Shown here piece by piece: positions 1 through 9,029 of a stretch of 21,840 nucleotides of DNA (positions within the stretch are counted from its first letter, which is position 1; every line of letters begins with the position of its first letter). The notes under the pieces were generated by a model. The model had not been told where the DNA came from and did not search any database. It saw only the letters and a list, made by a program, of their open reading frames with translations. Source of the stretch: a virus; the IMG/VR virus record IMGVR_UViG_3300042528_000009, positions 1 through 21,840 of that record. One strand, written 5' to 3'. The position numbers and the translations under genes are program-made.

Positions 1-900
1 GCCAACCGCTATGGTTGCGGCTGTTCCGGTTGGGCCGGGTGCGCCAGTTGGGCCGGGCGATCCTGTGGCTCCTGTTGGCCCTGTGGGGCCGGTTGGGCCA
101 GCAGGGCCGGGTGCGCCTGTTGCTCCAACGGGGCCGGGTGCTCCTGTTGGCCCCGGCGCTCCAGTGTTTCCTGTTGGGCCTGTTGGCCCGGTCGGGCCGG
201 GACTACCTGTAGGGCCGGGCGCGCCTGTTGGGCCAAGCTGGGTATACATCACCTGCGTTGCCGTCAGGATGACGCTCGGTGTAACCGGATAATTGCCGCT
301 TGCCGGTATTGCTTCTAGCGAAACGCTTGTGTTATTTGTTTGCCAGAAAATTTCGATGTAATCGTTTGCGGCAACATTCAAAACATAATTGACCGTGAAA
401 ACTTCACTGCGAATGGAACCGCTTTGTTTGTCTTGAACGTCAAAATGCGAATTGCTGTCGGCTAAATTGCTACCGTTTTTCTTCAGCCAAACTTGCGTTG
501 ACCCAACTTGATTGCTTGTATTGGTGAATTGAATCGAAAACGTGATGCTGTAAACGCCGACATATTGGAATGTCAATCGCGAACCAGAAGCAATAGAAAC
601 ACCGCTGTTTGCCGCGTCAGCATTATTTAACGTGACAGCGTATGCCGTATTTGCCGCTGCTGCTGTTTGGTCTGCTGTTGACCAAAACGAACCCCAATAA
701 CCTAAAGCGCCGCCCGCCCCGGTCGGGCCTGTCGGGCCGGTAGCCCCGATTTGCACAATGCTTTGACTGCCGCCAACATCTTTTTTTATAAACAGCTTGC
801 CGTCAGTTGTGTTAACCGCAAACTCACCTAAATCGAGATCGGATGTTGTCGGCACTTTGCCAAGAACAGATGATCGCTTAACCTGAATTTTGTTTGGCAT
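1..900 (-). CDS. Collagen-like tail fibre protein, C-terminus cut by window edge
   Basis: An open frame of 300 codons starts at ATG 898-900 and is still open at position 1. A purine-rich ribosome site (AAGAAGGG) lies 8 nt upstream of the start. Residues 1-45 read as a phage fibre anchor ([20 protein letters not shown], then [14 protein letters not shown]), resembling the N-terminal domain of Mtd-type tropism proteins. A short Gly-Pro-Thr run follows, then about 150 residues that look like a beta-rich C1q/TNF-like domain, then 24 Gly-X-Y triplets (19-234), and finally GTAATIAVG at the edge. Collagen-like triplets in phage fibres form trimeric stalks. It is the last visible gene of the adhesion cassette, 39 bp after the preceding fibre gene, whose N-terminus is related. 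It probably encodes a trimeric adhesion fibre. The receptor-binding end is not in the window. Confidence 0.85.
   Translation of the reverse strand, partial: MPNKIQVKRSSVLGKVPTTSDLDLGEFAVNTTDGKLFIKKDVGGSQSIVQIGATGPTGPTGAGGALGYWGSFWSTADQTAAAANTAYAVTLNNADAANSGVSIASGSRLTFQYVGVYSITFSIQFTNTSNQVGSTQVWLKKNGSNLADSNSHFDVQDKQSGSIRSEVFTVNYVLNVAANDYIEIFWQTNNTSVSLEAIPASGNYPVTPSVILTATQVMYTQLGPTGAPGPTGSPGPTGPTGPTGNTGAPGPTGAPGPVGATGAPGPAGPTGPTGPTGATGSPGPTGAPGPTGTAATIAVG
19..234 (-). repeat. 24 tandem collagen-like Gly-X-Y triplets
   Basis: Twenty-four consecutive Gly-X-Y codon triplets without interruption, mostly GPT, GAP, GSP and GAT. The 9-nt units are degenerate at the DNA level (GGCCCAACA, GGCGCACCC and similar) rather than exact copies. 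Proline is common at X and threonine or proline at Y, as in bacterial and phage collagen-like stalks. Unit number could change by recombination without breaking the frame. Confidence 0.9.
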
Positions 901-939
901 ATGCCTTTCCCTTCTTGGCTATTGAGCCGGGATGATGCG

Positions 940-2139
940 TCAGTATGTGCCGCCGTCTACGTTGATATCGTAAGTTGCTGCTGCGGTCAGTTGGCCTTGT
1001 GCGTTGACCGTAAACACTACGGTTTGAGTGCCGTTAACGTTGCCATACGTTGCTGCCGTAACCGCCGTGTTTGTGATGCTGAACTGATTACCGGTCAGCG
1101 TCAGACCCGTGCCTGCGGTGTATGTGCCAGCACCGCTGAACTGCACAAACTCAATTGGGTCTGTGCCAATGACGTTTACCGGCTCTGTCTGAACCCAACC
1201 CGTGTTGTCCAGCACCGTGCCAGCAGAAACAAAAGTAAAGTCGCCACCAGCAATTTCTGCTGCGGTGTCGAAATCGCTAGCACGGGTCAGAACAGTTGAA
1301 CTGGTGTAAACATAAATGCCGTTGTTGGCAAGGTTGGCTTCGTTCTTAACCAGAATTCGAAAACCATTGCTTAGCGTCACGCCATCAAGCACGGTTAACG
1401 GGTTGCTCAAAGTCAACGTAGCGCCAACGCCTGCTGTGCCGTTGTTGTAGGTGACTGTGCCGCCTGTGATGCTTGCCAGGGATGCGGTTGTACCGGCTTC
1501 GCACGATGCGTGAACGTGCAAGCCTTGTGCGATGCCGTCAACGTAGTTTTTTGTCGCAGCGTCTTGCGGGTTGACCGGCTCAGGCAAGTTGCTCAGCGTG
1601 AAATTGTTCATGCTGAAATTTGCCGTTGGCGCAGCCAAGTCGGTCAGGCTTGCTTGGCTTGCTGCTGTGGCAAGACCTTTGGCATTTACCGTGATCTTGG
1701 TGAATGCGCCTACGTTGCTGTTCACCGTTGCCAGCGTCAGCGCAATGTCAGCGTTTGCAGACCCGTCAAAGCTTGCCGAACCCGTAGCATCTGAACTGAC
1801 GCTAATGGTGCGGGCTGTCGTCAGTTGATTGGCCTGCGTTGCCGTAGTTGCGGTTGTTGCGTTGGTGGCTGTTGCAGCGTTGCCGGTAATGTCAGCCGCA
1901 ATCGCGCTGCTGAACGTCTTTGTGCCGCCAATCGTTTGATTGGTGCTTACGTCTACGAATGCGCCATTGCCAGCAATCGGGATGATTGACGTAGCCGACC
2001 CGCCGCTACCGCCTGTGCCCGTGCCATAGTACAGGATATTGGTCTGTTCGTTAAACGCCATCTCGGCGTTGGCAAGAGTGGTCGGCGCACCAGCGCCACC
2101 GCCGTTAGCCCTGCGTTTAATGCGGATGGTGTTAGCCAT
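940..2139 (-). CDS. Tail fibre protein with fibre anchor and beta-rich repeats
   Basis: 399 residues, ATG at 2139, with an AGGGG ribosome site 11 nt after the upstream stop. Residues 1-40 (MANTIRIKRR, then GAPTTLANAEMAFNEQTN) match the anchor of the downstream collagen-like fibre in pattern. A low-complexity alanine/threonine stretch follows (NAATATNATTATTATQANQL), then segments typical of phage fibre shafts (NFTLSNLPEPVNPQDAATKNYVDG). The last ~190 residues form a domain rich in GT, TLSN and GGDFTFVSAGT motifs that is common in environmental phage fibres. It ends in VDGGTY, close to the end of the neighbouring small protein (ADGGNF). It is probably a structural fibre or fibre-base protein. 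No enzymatic motif is visible. Confidence 0.8.
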   Translation of the reverse strand: MANTIRIKRRANGGGAGAPTTLANAEMAFNEQTNILYYGTGTGGSGGSATSIIPIAGNGAFVDVSTNQTIGGTKTFSSAIAADITGNAATATNATTATTATQANQLTTARTISVSSDATGSASFDGSANADIALTLATVNSNVGAFTKITVNAKGLATAASQASLTDLAAPTANFSMNNFTLSNLPEPVNPQDAATKNYVDGIAQGLHVHASCEAGTTASLASITGGTVTYNNGTAGVGATLTLSNPLTVLDGVTLSNGFRILVKNEANLANNGIYVYTSSTVLTRASDFDTAAEIAGGDFTFVSAGTVLDNTGWVQTEPVNVIGTDPIEFVQFSGAGTYTAGTGLTLTGNQFSITNTAVTAATYGNVNGTQTVVFTVNAQGQLTAAATYDINVDGGTY

Positions 2140-2150
2140 GATTTACCCCT

Positions 2151-2453
2151 TTAGAAATTACCGCCGTCAGCGATTTCGGTTTGCGGCACGTTGACCCATT
2201 GATTGCTTACGAACATCAGCGCATCGTAATTCGCTGCGCTTGTGATGCTGATCGGATACCCGCCTATCGTGTTTGGCCCCGGTGGCCCAGCAGCACCGGA
2301 CACGCCACGGCTTACATTGACCACCTGCCGCGCCTGTGGCGTGACTTGTACGTTGATTTCTGAACCGCTTTGAATTGCAGCGGTGATGTTGTTCCCGTCC
2401 AGAACATTGACTGTCGTGTTGCTAGGGACGGCTTGAACGGTTATGTTCGCCAT
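2151..2453 (-). CDS. Small tail-fibre-associated protein, short collagen-like motif
   Basis: 100 residues, ATG at 2453, preceded by a TAAGGGG stop/ribosome-site junction. The N-terminal half is a threonine/valine-rich beta segment. Around residue 52 there is a short Gly-Pro run (GAAGPPGPNTIGGYP), and the C-terminal part (NYDALMFVSNQWVNVPQ) resembles the distal piece of phage fibre proteins. It ends in ADGGNF, like the VDGGTY end of the next gene. It sits inside the fibre cassette and is probably a small fibre or adaptor subunit. No named family is recognised with certainty, and it could be a fragment of a once larger fibre that has been kept as its own gene. Confidence 0.65.
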   Translation of the reverse strand: MANITVQAVPSNTTVNVLDGNNITAAIQSGSEINVQVTPQARQVVNVSRGVSGAAGPPGPNTIGGYPISITSAANYDALMFVSNQWVNVPQTEIADGGNF

Positions 2454-2462
2454 GCTTGCCCC

Positions 2463-2951
2463 TTACACTTTTACGATTGCGTCTGACCGAACGATGAAGA
2501 ACAAGAAAATGATGTTGTCCTCGGCGGGCGATGATCCAACTGCCGGGAAACTGATTTTGATTCGCCCCGAAAATCCTGCGCCGTTCACATCGTTGATCGC
2601 TAGCGACACATCGCTGCTAATCAAGCCCCACGACGAATCGTCTATCAGCAACGTGAACTGTCCAAGCGCATCGTTGCGATTGGCTATGCTCAGGTTGATC
2701 GGCGTTGGGGTTGGCGTGTAGTTGCCAATGTCGAACGACAACCCATAGCGGGTGTCCTTGACGTTTGAAAGTGTGCGCCGAACGATTTGTGCGTCAATCG
2801 TTGCGCCGGTTAGGTTGACAGGCGTTACATTGTCTTCGCCGGTAAGCGCAAGATTCCAGAATGTACGCTGTTGCCAAACAAGCTCACCAGCAATGATCGG
2901 GTTATCAAAGCCCGACACCTGCGTGAGCGAATTTTTGTTAAAGACAGCCAT
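2463..2951 (-). CDS. Conserved tail-region protein, possibly baseplate/fibre adaptor
   Basis: 162 residues, ATG at 2951, with a strong GGGGAAG ribosome site directly upstream. It is the first gene after the predicted promoter. The middle contains a pattern seen in phage upper-baseplate N-domains (WNLALTG, then PVNLTGATIDAQIVRR), followed by alternating beta-strand-like segments (GQFTLLIDDSSWGLI, GRIKISFPAV) and a hydrophobic stretch near the end (NIIFLFFIVRSD). No signal peptide or catalytic motif is visible. The family resemblance to BppU-like N-terminal domains is weak. Position at the head of the fibre cassette suggests it could link fibres to the tail tip. Confidence 0.6.
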   Translation of the reverse strand: MAVFNKNSLTQVSGFDNPIIAGELVWQQRTFWNLALTGEDNVTPVNLTGATIDAQIVRRTLSNVKDTRYGLSFDIGNYTPTPTPINLSIANRNDALGQFTLLIDDSSWGLISSDVSLAINDVNGAGFSGRIKISFPAVGSSPAEDNIIFLFFIVRSDAIVKV

Positions 2952-3023
2952 TGCTTCCCCAATCCTCGGGTGTTGACGCGCCGCCGATTGCTCTCAGCGG
3001 AACGGATCGTGTCTTGTCTCTAG

Positions 3024-3052
3024 ATTATCAGGCTGATCGTTTATTGTGTCTA
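3024..3052 (-). promoter_or_regulatory. Predicted sigma70-type promoter for the fibre cassette
   Basis: On the minus strand, TAGACA (3047-3052; 5 of 6 to TTGACA) is separated by exactly 17 nt from GATAAT (3024-3029; 5 of 6 to TATAAT). The predicted start is near 3017, about 65 nt upstream of the ATG at 2951. It lies in the second-longest non-coding gap of the window (2952-3057), just after the stop of the tail-fibre-assembly-like gene. No terminator precedes it, so read-through from the tail operon would also reach these genes. Confidence 0.55.
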
Positions 3053-3057
3053 CGTTT

Positions 3058-3534
3058 TTATGACCACTGCTCTTGCGGTTTTGTGGGCCAAACTAGATTG
3101 CCCGGCTGTGGGTTTACAGCAATATCTCGCAGTGCCGCCCGATAAACGATAAAATCCGCTTGGTTCAGCAGATGCGGATTTGCGCTTGGGTTTATCACGT
3201 CAGGCTCATTCACCCAATCAGTCTCGGCCAATAACTGCATAGCCTTAGCACTGTTTTGCTCGGCAGTAGGCGCTGGGATAGGCGGGGCTGGAGGGATTAG
3301 CTTAATGATTAAATCGCTGTTATCAAAATACCATACATCAGCCACAACATCATCAGCGCAGTCTACCCAAAACAGCGGCAACGCAATCGGAAACGAATCG
3401 TTTGCAACCTCTGCCACGCGATCCGAGTTTGGTATCTCAGTAAATACAGGGCTATATTTATCAGTTAACGGGTTTACAACCCATTCTGTAATTTGAGCAA
3501 CTTGTGCGTTTGGATCAATCAAAGCTTTTTTCAT
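3058..3534 (-). CDS. Tail fibre assembly chaperone-like protein
   Basis: 158 residues from the ATG at 3532-3534. An in-frame ATG at 3547-3549 would add MVRLN, but the later start is chosen because GGTGAGG lies 6 nt upstream of it and it falls just after the preceding stop. The N-terminus (MKKALIDPNAQVAQITEW) is typical of proteins coded next to phage fibres. The C-terminal half (AMQLLAETDWVNEPDVI, then a YRAALRDI segment, then WPTKP) matches the pattern of tail assembly chaperones (Phage_tail_APC/Tfa-like). These help fibres fold or trimerise. It follows the glycine-rich adhesin, which is a likely client. Confidence 0.7.
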   Translation of the reverse strand: MKKALIDPNAQVAQITEWVVNPLTDKYSPVFTEIPNSDRVAEVANDSFPIALPLFWVDCADDVVADVWYFDNSDLIIKLIPPAPPIPAPTAEQNSAKAMQLLAETDWVNEPDVINPSANPHLLNQADFIVYRAALRDIAVNPQPGNLVWPTKPQEQWS

Positions 3535-3542
3535 ATTTAGCC

Positions 3543-4307
<765 letters not shown>

Positions 4308-4316
4308 GATTTCCCC

Positions 4317-4661
4317 TTATGGTGTGCCGCCGCCAGCAATATCGCTGAGCGCAGTAAATACGCCAGATGAATTCATCGACGCGATAGTTGTTGCGTTGTA
4401 TTTGAAAATTAATTTACCGCCTGATTCTTCAACGGTGAAATTAGTTGTTTGAATGCCGTTGGATTTAATTCCCCAATTCCCTGTAGCACCACTGCCAGAT
4501 GTAGATGGCACATCAAGATTTGATCTTGCCGTTGCTTGGTTCGATGCGCCTGTGCCACCGTTGGCAATTGGAACAGCGTTTACCAAACCGTCCGTAGCAT
4601 CAAGCTGGCCTGATGTATTTAGGTTGTTGGCAAGCTGGGAAAGGTTATATGCTTGTGTCAT
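4317..4661 (-). CDS. Small tail fibre-domain protein
   Basis: 114 residues, ATG at 4661, 9 nt after the TipJ-like stop at a TAAGGA junction. The N-terminal half (YNLSQLANNLNTSGQLDATD, then IANGGTGASNQATARSNLDV) is the classic repeat that links phage fibre shafts, and the C-terminal half (WGIKSNGIQTTNFTVEESGG) is beta-rich. It ends in AGGGTP. It resembles a fragment of a longer side-tail-fibre shaft coded as a free-standing protein. No receptor-binding or enzymatic motif is seen. It is probably a fibre subunit or an adaptor to the tail tip. Confidence 0.65.
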   Translation of the reverse strand: MTQAYNLSQLANNLNTSGQLDATDGLVNAVPIANGGTGASNQATARSNLDVPSTSGSGATGNWGIKSNGIQTTNFTVEESGGKLIFKYNATTIASMNSSGVFTALSDIAGGGTP

Positions 4662-4670
4662 GGGTTGTCC

Positions 4671-7600
4671 TTACGCTGCACCATCTCGGGCAAAGGTCTG
4701 CTGATTCAGCAGGGTGAAATTGTTGTTGATGGCGCTTGTCAGGTTATATCCCGCAGTAGTGGCAGTGTAATCGTAAGAACTGCCCTTTGCAAACAATGCG
4801 CCGTTTGCGTACAGTTGCATCGACAATGGATTGTTTGGGAACACATAAGACAGCGCCCCGCTTGTGGAATACGCCACCGTGTTGGTGATGTTGGAAGCTG
4901 GGACTCCGAGATTGTTTGCTGCCATTTGAATGATGACAAATCGGCCCGTCAAAGCCCCAGGAAAACCGCCAAGTGCTGGCGGGGTCAAATCATAATCAAT
5001 TTCATTGAGCGATGCGCCATTGATGAACAGCAATTCAAACCCGTTTTGAATTGTAATTTCTGTCGGCGTGTACGTTGAAATCGCAGTAACGTCAACCTCA
5101 ATTCGACTAAATGGGCGATACGCGCTCCCTGCTGCTCGATAGCGATAGATCGGCAATCCAGCGGTCACGCCCGCCAAAGTGGTTGTGAATGTAATTGTCT
5201 TGGTTGATGTGTTGACGGTCGAAACCGTGTATTGTGTCGGCGAACCCGTGTTGGCAAATGTGATGACGTTGCCCGCTTCAAGCAACTGATAAGGCGCATC
5301 GGTGTAAACAACCGTATTGCTTCCGACCGTATTGACCGCCGTTTGTAACGGCTCATAAAACGCATCAGTGCTGACTGCCCGCATGTTGAGGACAACTACG
5401 GTTTCGCCCGCCGCGCAGGCGTTGTTCATGACCACCGTTGTTGTGGTTTCTGTGTATTCACTAGTGCTGAGCAAAACCCCGTTGCGGTAGACCAAAACAT
5501 TGCCGACAACGTGCGTCACCGCAAAACTTGTTTGCCCGCCTGTTGCTGTGAAAATGTTTTCTGTGAAATAAAACGCATCGGGCTGAGTGAAACCGACTAC
5601 TCGACCATAAACGTCAATCGTCAATGTGGCCGCGTTGAAAGTCTTGCTGTAAACACCCGAACCAAAATTTAGGAATCGCTCCAACGATACAACCATCGAG
5701 CCGTTCGTGTTGTTCGTGATGTTCAACAACCCGTCTGCGCTGCTCACGGCTGTTGTACCCACTCGCGTAAGCTGACCCGTCCTTGCATCTAAGTCTATGT
5801 AATTGTTCCCATCGGGCAAACCAGACCACAACGATGTATCAAATTTCGCCGTGTCAGTCGGAACAAATGTGCCGGTCTGATTAGACTGTGCTGCGCCACC
5901 AATATCAAAACTAAACTTGCGATTTTGTCGATTGGAAAACAGCAAGTAATTTGTCGTGCCGAAATTGCTGCTGGCTTGATACCATGTGTACGCGCTCGCG
6001 CCGCCGCCCGGAGGATTTGCTGTGGTGTTGTTGAACAGGCCGAAATAAGCCTTGTTCCTTGGGTTTGTGCTAAAGCCAACTGTGCCCGTTGCGTTGTCGG
6101 CATACGCCACCGCAATATAACGATTGACATATTGAAACGTCAGTGGTCGCCACACCAGCACACTGGATGCCGTACTAAACGCACTGCTACCCAAAGCATT
6201 TACCATGCGCGTGAAGAAATACCAATCTCCTTGCGGTATTTCCGTCAACGTGACCACGCCCATGCTTGAACCTGGGTTGTACGGGTTGCCGCCAGGGTTT
6301 ACAGCCGTTGTCCCTGCAAAGATGCGCTGTGCGTCTGTGGGGCTTGCAAACGCCGAATAATACACTTCTGCATATTGAGCGATCCCGTTTGATGACGCTG
6401 TAACCGCAACACCAAAAGACGGAACCGCCGCGCTTGGCAAAATGTTTGTAATGGTCGGCGCAGGGACACTGCCAAATCCTAATGGCGAGCCAATGCCGGT
6501 ATTTGGTGCAGGCGTAAATTGCGTGACGTTTGCATCATCAAACACCGCCGCATTAAACTCCATTAAAGTCAAATTGGCAGTGATTGATCCATCAGCATCA
6601 AATTGCTCAACAACTTGAGAAACCCTAAACAGTTTTGCAACCCAGCCGTAATTTGCATTTGTTACGGTAACAATATCGCCAGCTTCTAATTGCAAGCCAG
6701 AATAATTGATGTCGACCTTGATCTGCAAATCTTCCCGCGCCGCCTCCAACAAACGATTAGCAATAACCTGCGCTCGGACGTTGTTGTTAATTAGATTTAA
6801 ATTGACGGTTTGCTTATTTACGGGTTCGTTGGCATAAAGCAAAGACGGATTAATCTCTGCCAAATCGTACAAAGCTGTGTTGAACGAATCTTGATTATTG
6901 CCGTCTGGAAATTTGACCTCAATGATGTTGTAGCTTGAGGACAAATCAATTGGCGAAATTTGAATTGCCGACACCATGCGGGAATCGTCAATAGCCATCG
7001 CCACCGTGTAAGTGGATGATTGAACAATCACGCCCCACTTGGCTGTGATTTCGTTGTATCGGATCAAGCAATCAGCGCATGATGCCATTGCTTGGATGTT
7101 GTCCATCACTGCCACATCAGTGGTCAGCACTCCATCAAATTTAAATCGCGGCTGGAATGCTGACCCGCCCGTAAATGTTGTGTAGGCTACAGGTGTGACG
7201 CTATAAACATTTAATGCCGTTAAACTGGTGTAATCAATTTGTGACGTTGACAATGCCGCACCGTATCTTGTGGATTGCAAATAATCAGCAATGCAATCGC
7301 CAGGGTTTGTTCTACTGTTGGTGACTTGGAATCGAGTAGCTTGCAAGCTGGTTAGATTAGCCGTTTGGCTGTATGTCATCTCAATGATGGCAAACGCCGC
7401 ATTTGTCATCAGCTTTGATGCATCCCACTGATAAACCAGATCGCCATTGCTCATAATTTGAATGGCGGTTTGTGCTGTGTTCACGCCTGACGATGAGCCA
7501 TTGCGGAACAAATAAATATTGAGCCTGCCCGACACCGCGTAATCAGTCACTCCGGTGGATTCATCCAGCAGCCCGATTACTTTATATTGATCGACCCCAT

Positions 7601-7988
7601 CAAAGATGCACCGTTTGCCGCCCCAATACACGAATCCAAAATTAATTGTGTCTGGGGTTTGTCCTGGCTCTGTGTTTGTCACTTCGCATAGCGTCATGAC
7701 GTAAAACAATTTTTGGTTATTGCTGGTGATGCTCAGGTCGGTGACGATGCCGCCGACATAAGCCGTGCCGTACACAATGGGAACCTTGTTGCTGCCCGCT
7801 GGGGGTACTTGTGTCGGGCTTCCAGGGTTTGGCGTTGCGTCATTGGTTCCAAATCCCTTCGGCGCAAATGCTTTGCTGATGATTGACGATGCAACCATGT
7901 TGATGGCAAACGCTGTCGCGGTTGCAGCAAAACCAGCAGCAATAACCCCTGAGCTTACCAAATAACTGGCAATTATTGATCCCGGCAT
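4671..7988 (-). CDS. TipJ-like tail tip / host specificity protein
   Basis: 1105 residues from the ATG at 7986-7988, which overlaps the GNAT stop as TAATG. A TTG at 7998-8000 would add four residues, but the coupled ATG is preferred. Residues 1-45 are hydrophobic and Ala/Ile/Ser-rich. Next comes the family signature NKVPIVYGTAYVGGIVTDLS (about residues 65-84). Around residues 250-500 is the hub-like region (a CADCLIRYNEITAKWGV segment, later LQLEAGDIVTVTNANYGWV, the usual TipJ 'GD.V.V' motif). The C-terminal half is made of beta-rich modules, including NVLVYRNGVLLSTSEYTE, a repeat common in phage fibre proteins. It corresponds to lambda gpJ, which closes the tail tip and contacts the receptor. 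Lambda gpJ is 1132 residues. Confidence 0.9.
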   Translation of the reverse strand: MPGSIIASYLVSSGVIAAGFAATATAFAINMVASSIISKAFAPKGFGTNDATPNPGSPTQVPPAGSNKVPIVYGTAYVGGIVTDLSITSNNQKLFYVMTLCEVTNTEPGQTPDTINFGFVYWGGKRCIFDGVDQYKVIGLLDESTGVTDYAVSGRLNIYLFRNGSSSGVNTAQTAIQIMSNGDLVYQWDASKLMTNAAFAIIEMTYSQTANLTSLQATRFQVTNSRTNPGDCIADYLQSTRYGAALSTSQIDYTSLTALNVYSVTPVAYTTFTGGSAFQPRFKFDGVLTTDVAVMDNIQAMASCADCLIRYNEITAKWGVIVQSSTYTVAMAIDDSRMVSAIQISPIDLSSSYNIIEVKFPDGNNQDSFNTALYDLAEINPSLLYANEPVNKQTVNLNLINNNVRAQVIANRLLEAAREDLQIKVDINYSGLQLEAGDIVTVTNANYGWVAKLFRVSQVVEQFDADGSITANLTLMEFNAAVFDDANVTQFTPAPNTGIGSPLGFGSVPAPTITNILPSAAVPSFGVAVTASSNGIAQYAEVYYSAFASPTDAQRIFAGTTAVNPGGNPYNPGSSMGVVTLTEIPQGDWYFFTRMVNALGSSAFSTASSVLVWRPLTFQYVNRYIAVAYADNATGTVGFSTNPRNKAYFGLFNNTTANPPGGGASAYTWYQASSNFGTTNYLLFSNRQNRKFSFDIGGAAQSNQTGTFVPTDTAKFDTSLWSGLPDGNNYIDLDARTGQLTRVGTTAVSSADGLLNITNNTNGSMVVSLERFLNFGSGVYSKTFNAATLTIDVYGRVVGFTQPDAFYFTENIFTATGGQTSFAVTHVVGNVLVYRNGVLLSTSEYTETTTTVVMNNACAAGETVVVLNMRAVSTDAFYEPLQTAVNTVGSNTVVYTDAPYQLLEAGNVITFANTGSPTQYTVSTVNTSTKTITFTTTLAGVTAGLPIYRYRAAGSAYRPFSRIEVDVTAISTYTPTEITIQNGFELLFINGASLNEIDYDLTPPALGGFPGALTGRFVIIQMAANNLGVPASNITNTVAYSTSGALSYVFPNNPLSMQLYANGALFAKGSSYDYTATTAGYNLTSAINNNFTLLNQQTFARDGAA

Positions 7989-8443
7989 TACATCACCCAA
8001 AATTCTTCAAGTTTTTTAAAGCCGAATTTTTCATATTTAAGATTCGGGCTGCTTACCATTTTGCTGATAAAACAATTGGCAATGCGGCCCGCTTCCTTCA
8101 TCTTAACCGCTTCGTTTAAATACTCACGCAACAATCGGTAGCCTGTTGTGCCGCCTCTGGCTTCTTGATCCACCCAATACGCAAATTCAGTCAGCATCAA
8201 ATGCTTAGGCGACCAAACAGATGGCATCACGGCCGCGATTAAAACGCCCACAAGGCGCTCGTCTTGCTCTGCCACTATCACCACACCCTGGCCCGCCATC
8301 AGATGCGCCAGCATCGTTTTAACGTGTTCCGCATCATCAGCATCAGCTAGGAATCCGTAAGGCATGTGCGAACGGTAATCCCGCAGCTTGTCCAAAATCT
8401 GCGGCACATCAAATGGTGATGCTTTACGAATTTGGGGCCGCAT
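7988..8443 (-). CDS. GNAT-family N-acetyltransferase in tail locus
   Basis: 151 residues from the ATG at 8441-8443. A GTG at 8485 would add MFRSLKRLTISSAK but overlaps more of the preceding gene. The chosen start overlaps that gene by 20 bp and has only a weak ribosome site, so coupling is likely. The fold pattern is clear: MRPQIRKASPFDVPQILDKL at the start, a beta-4 strand (RLVGVLIAAV, residues 63-72), the acetyl-CoA pyrophosphate loop RGGTTGYRLL (96-105; a Thr where many GNATs have Gly), and the motif B YEKFGF (137-142). It transfers an acetyl group from acetyl-CoA to an unknown acceptor. Its place between tail-hub genes and TipJ suggests a role in virion assembly or tail modification, but this is inference. 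Confidence 0.85.
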   Translation of the reverse strand: MRPQIRKASPFDVPQILDKLRDYRSHMPYGFLADADDAEHVKTMLAHLMAGQGVVIVAEQDERLVGVLIAAVMPSVWSPKHLMLTEFAYWVDQEARGGTTGYRLLREYLNEAVKMKEAGRIANCFISKMVSSPNLKYEKFGFKKLEEFWVM

Positions 8444-9029
8444 CTTTGCCGAACTGATAGTTAATCGTTTCAATGAACGGAACACGAATCATGCTTGTGT
8501 CGCCGCTGTTGTAGAACTGCCAGGAACTGTTGTTTGTGTATCTGCCTGCAATTCTGTTTTGCAAAATCAACTGAATTGACGATGCCGATACGCTGATTGT
8601 TCCAACGTACATACGCGCCTCATCCATCCATTGCTCGCCAATGGAGAACGATGTAATGATGCCGTTGAAATACTGATACAAACCGCCCGTGCCGCCCGTT
8701 GTAATCAATGCGCCATTGGTGTCAAAAAACCCATGCCAAAGCTGGATCGGTGAGCCTTTGACGTTTTGGCCCAGGACAAAACCAAGCATAGATGTGTCGA
8801 TGCCCGACAGCGAAACGGTGGTGTCGTTGGCAGTGGATTTAATGTCGCGCTGCACCTGCCCGATTGCCAAGAGTGTCCCGACCGATTGAAAAGGGCTTGC
8901 GTCAACTGCTGCAATGGTCATATTTGATGGCGCAGTGGTCATCAAATAGGTTCCGCTTGTGGTTGTGATTCGCAGGAAATCAGCAATACGGATATTGCTT
9001 GTACCCTCAACTGGCGTGATTACGTTCAC
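8424..9029 (-). CDS. Minor tail / tail hub protein (DUF2163-like)
   Basis: 201 residues from GTG 9027-9029, which overlaps the previous stop as GTGA, with GGAG 8 nt upstream. A TTG at 9065 is possible but would create a 40-bp overlap. The pattern VQRDIKSTANDTTVSLSGID followed by GSPIQLWHGFFDTNGALITT and a YFNGIITSFSI strand is typical of a conserved hub-associated tail protein found between the tape measure and TipJ in many uncultured phages, similar to DUF2163. It ends in INYQFGKDAAPNS. It occupies the lambda L/K position but has no NlpC/P60 peptidase motif (no Cys-His pair in context). It is probably a structural hub component. Confidence 0.65.
   Translation of the reverse strand: MNVITPVEGTSNIRIADFLRITTTSGTYLMTTAPSNMTIAAVDASPFQSVGTLLAIGQVQRDIKSTANDTTVSLSGIDTSMLGFVLGQNVKGSPIQLWHGFFDTNGALITTGGTGGLYQYFNGIITSFSIGEQWMDEARMYVGTISVSASSIQLILQNRIAGRYTNNSSWQFYNSGDTSMIRVPFIETINYQFGKDAAPNS

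Noticed and set aside
783-792. Run of seven A on the coding strand in the collagen-like fibre as a slippery frameshift site
   Set aside because: The run falls in a Lys-Lys codon pair (IKKD), and a -1 shift there leads to no recognisable protein; no partner frame supports it.
1-900. Diversity-generating retroelement suspected because of the Mtd-like fibre anchor
   Set aside because: No reverse transcriptase, no template/variable repeat pair and no adenine-biased repeat were seen; the relevant C-terminal end lies outside the window.
901-1299. 132-codon plus-strand frame opposite the 399-residue fibre
   Set aside because: Cys/Arg-rich antisense shadow of a supported fibre gene, with no ribosome site.
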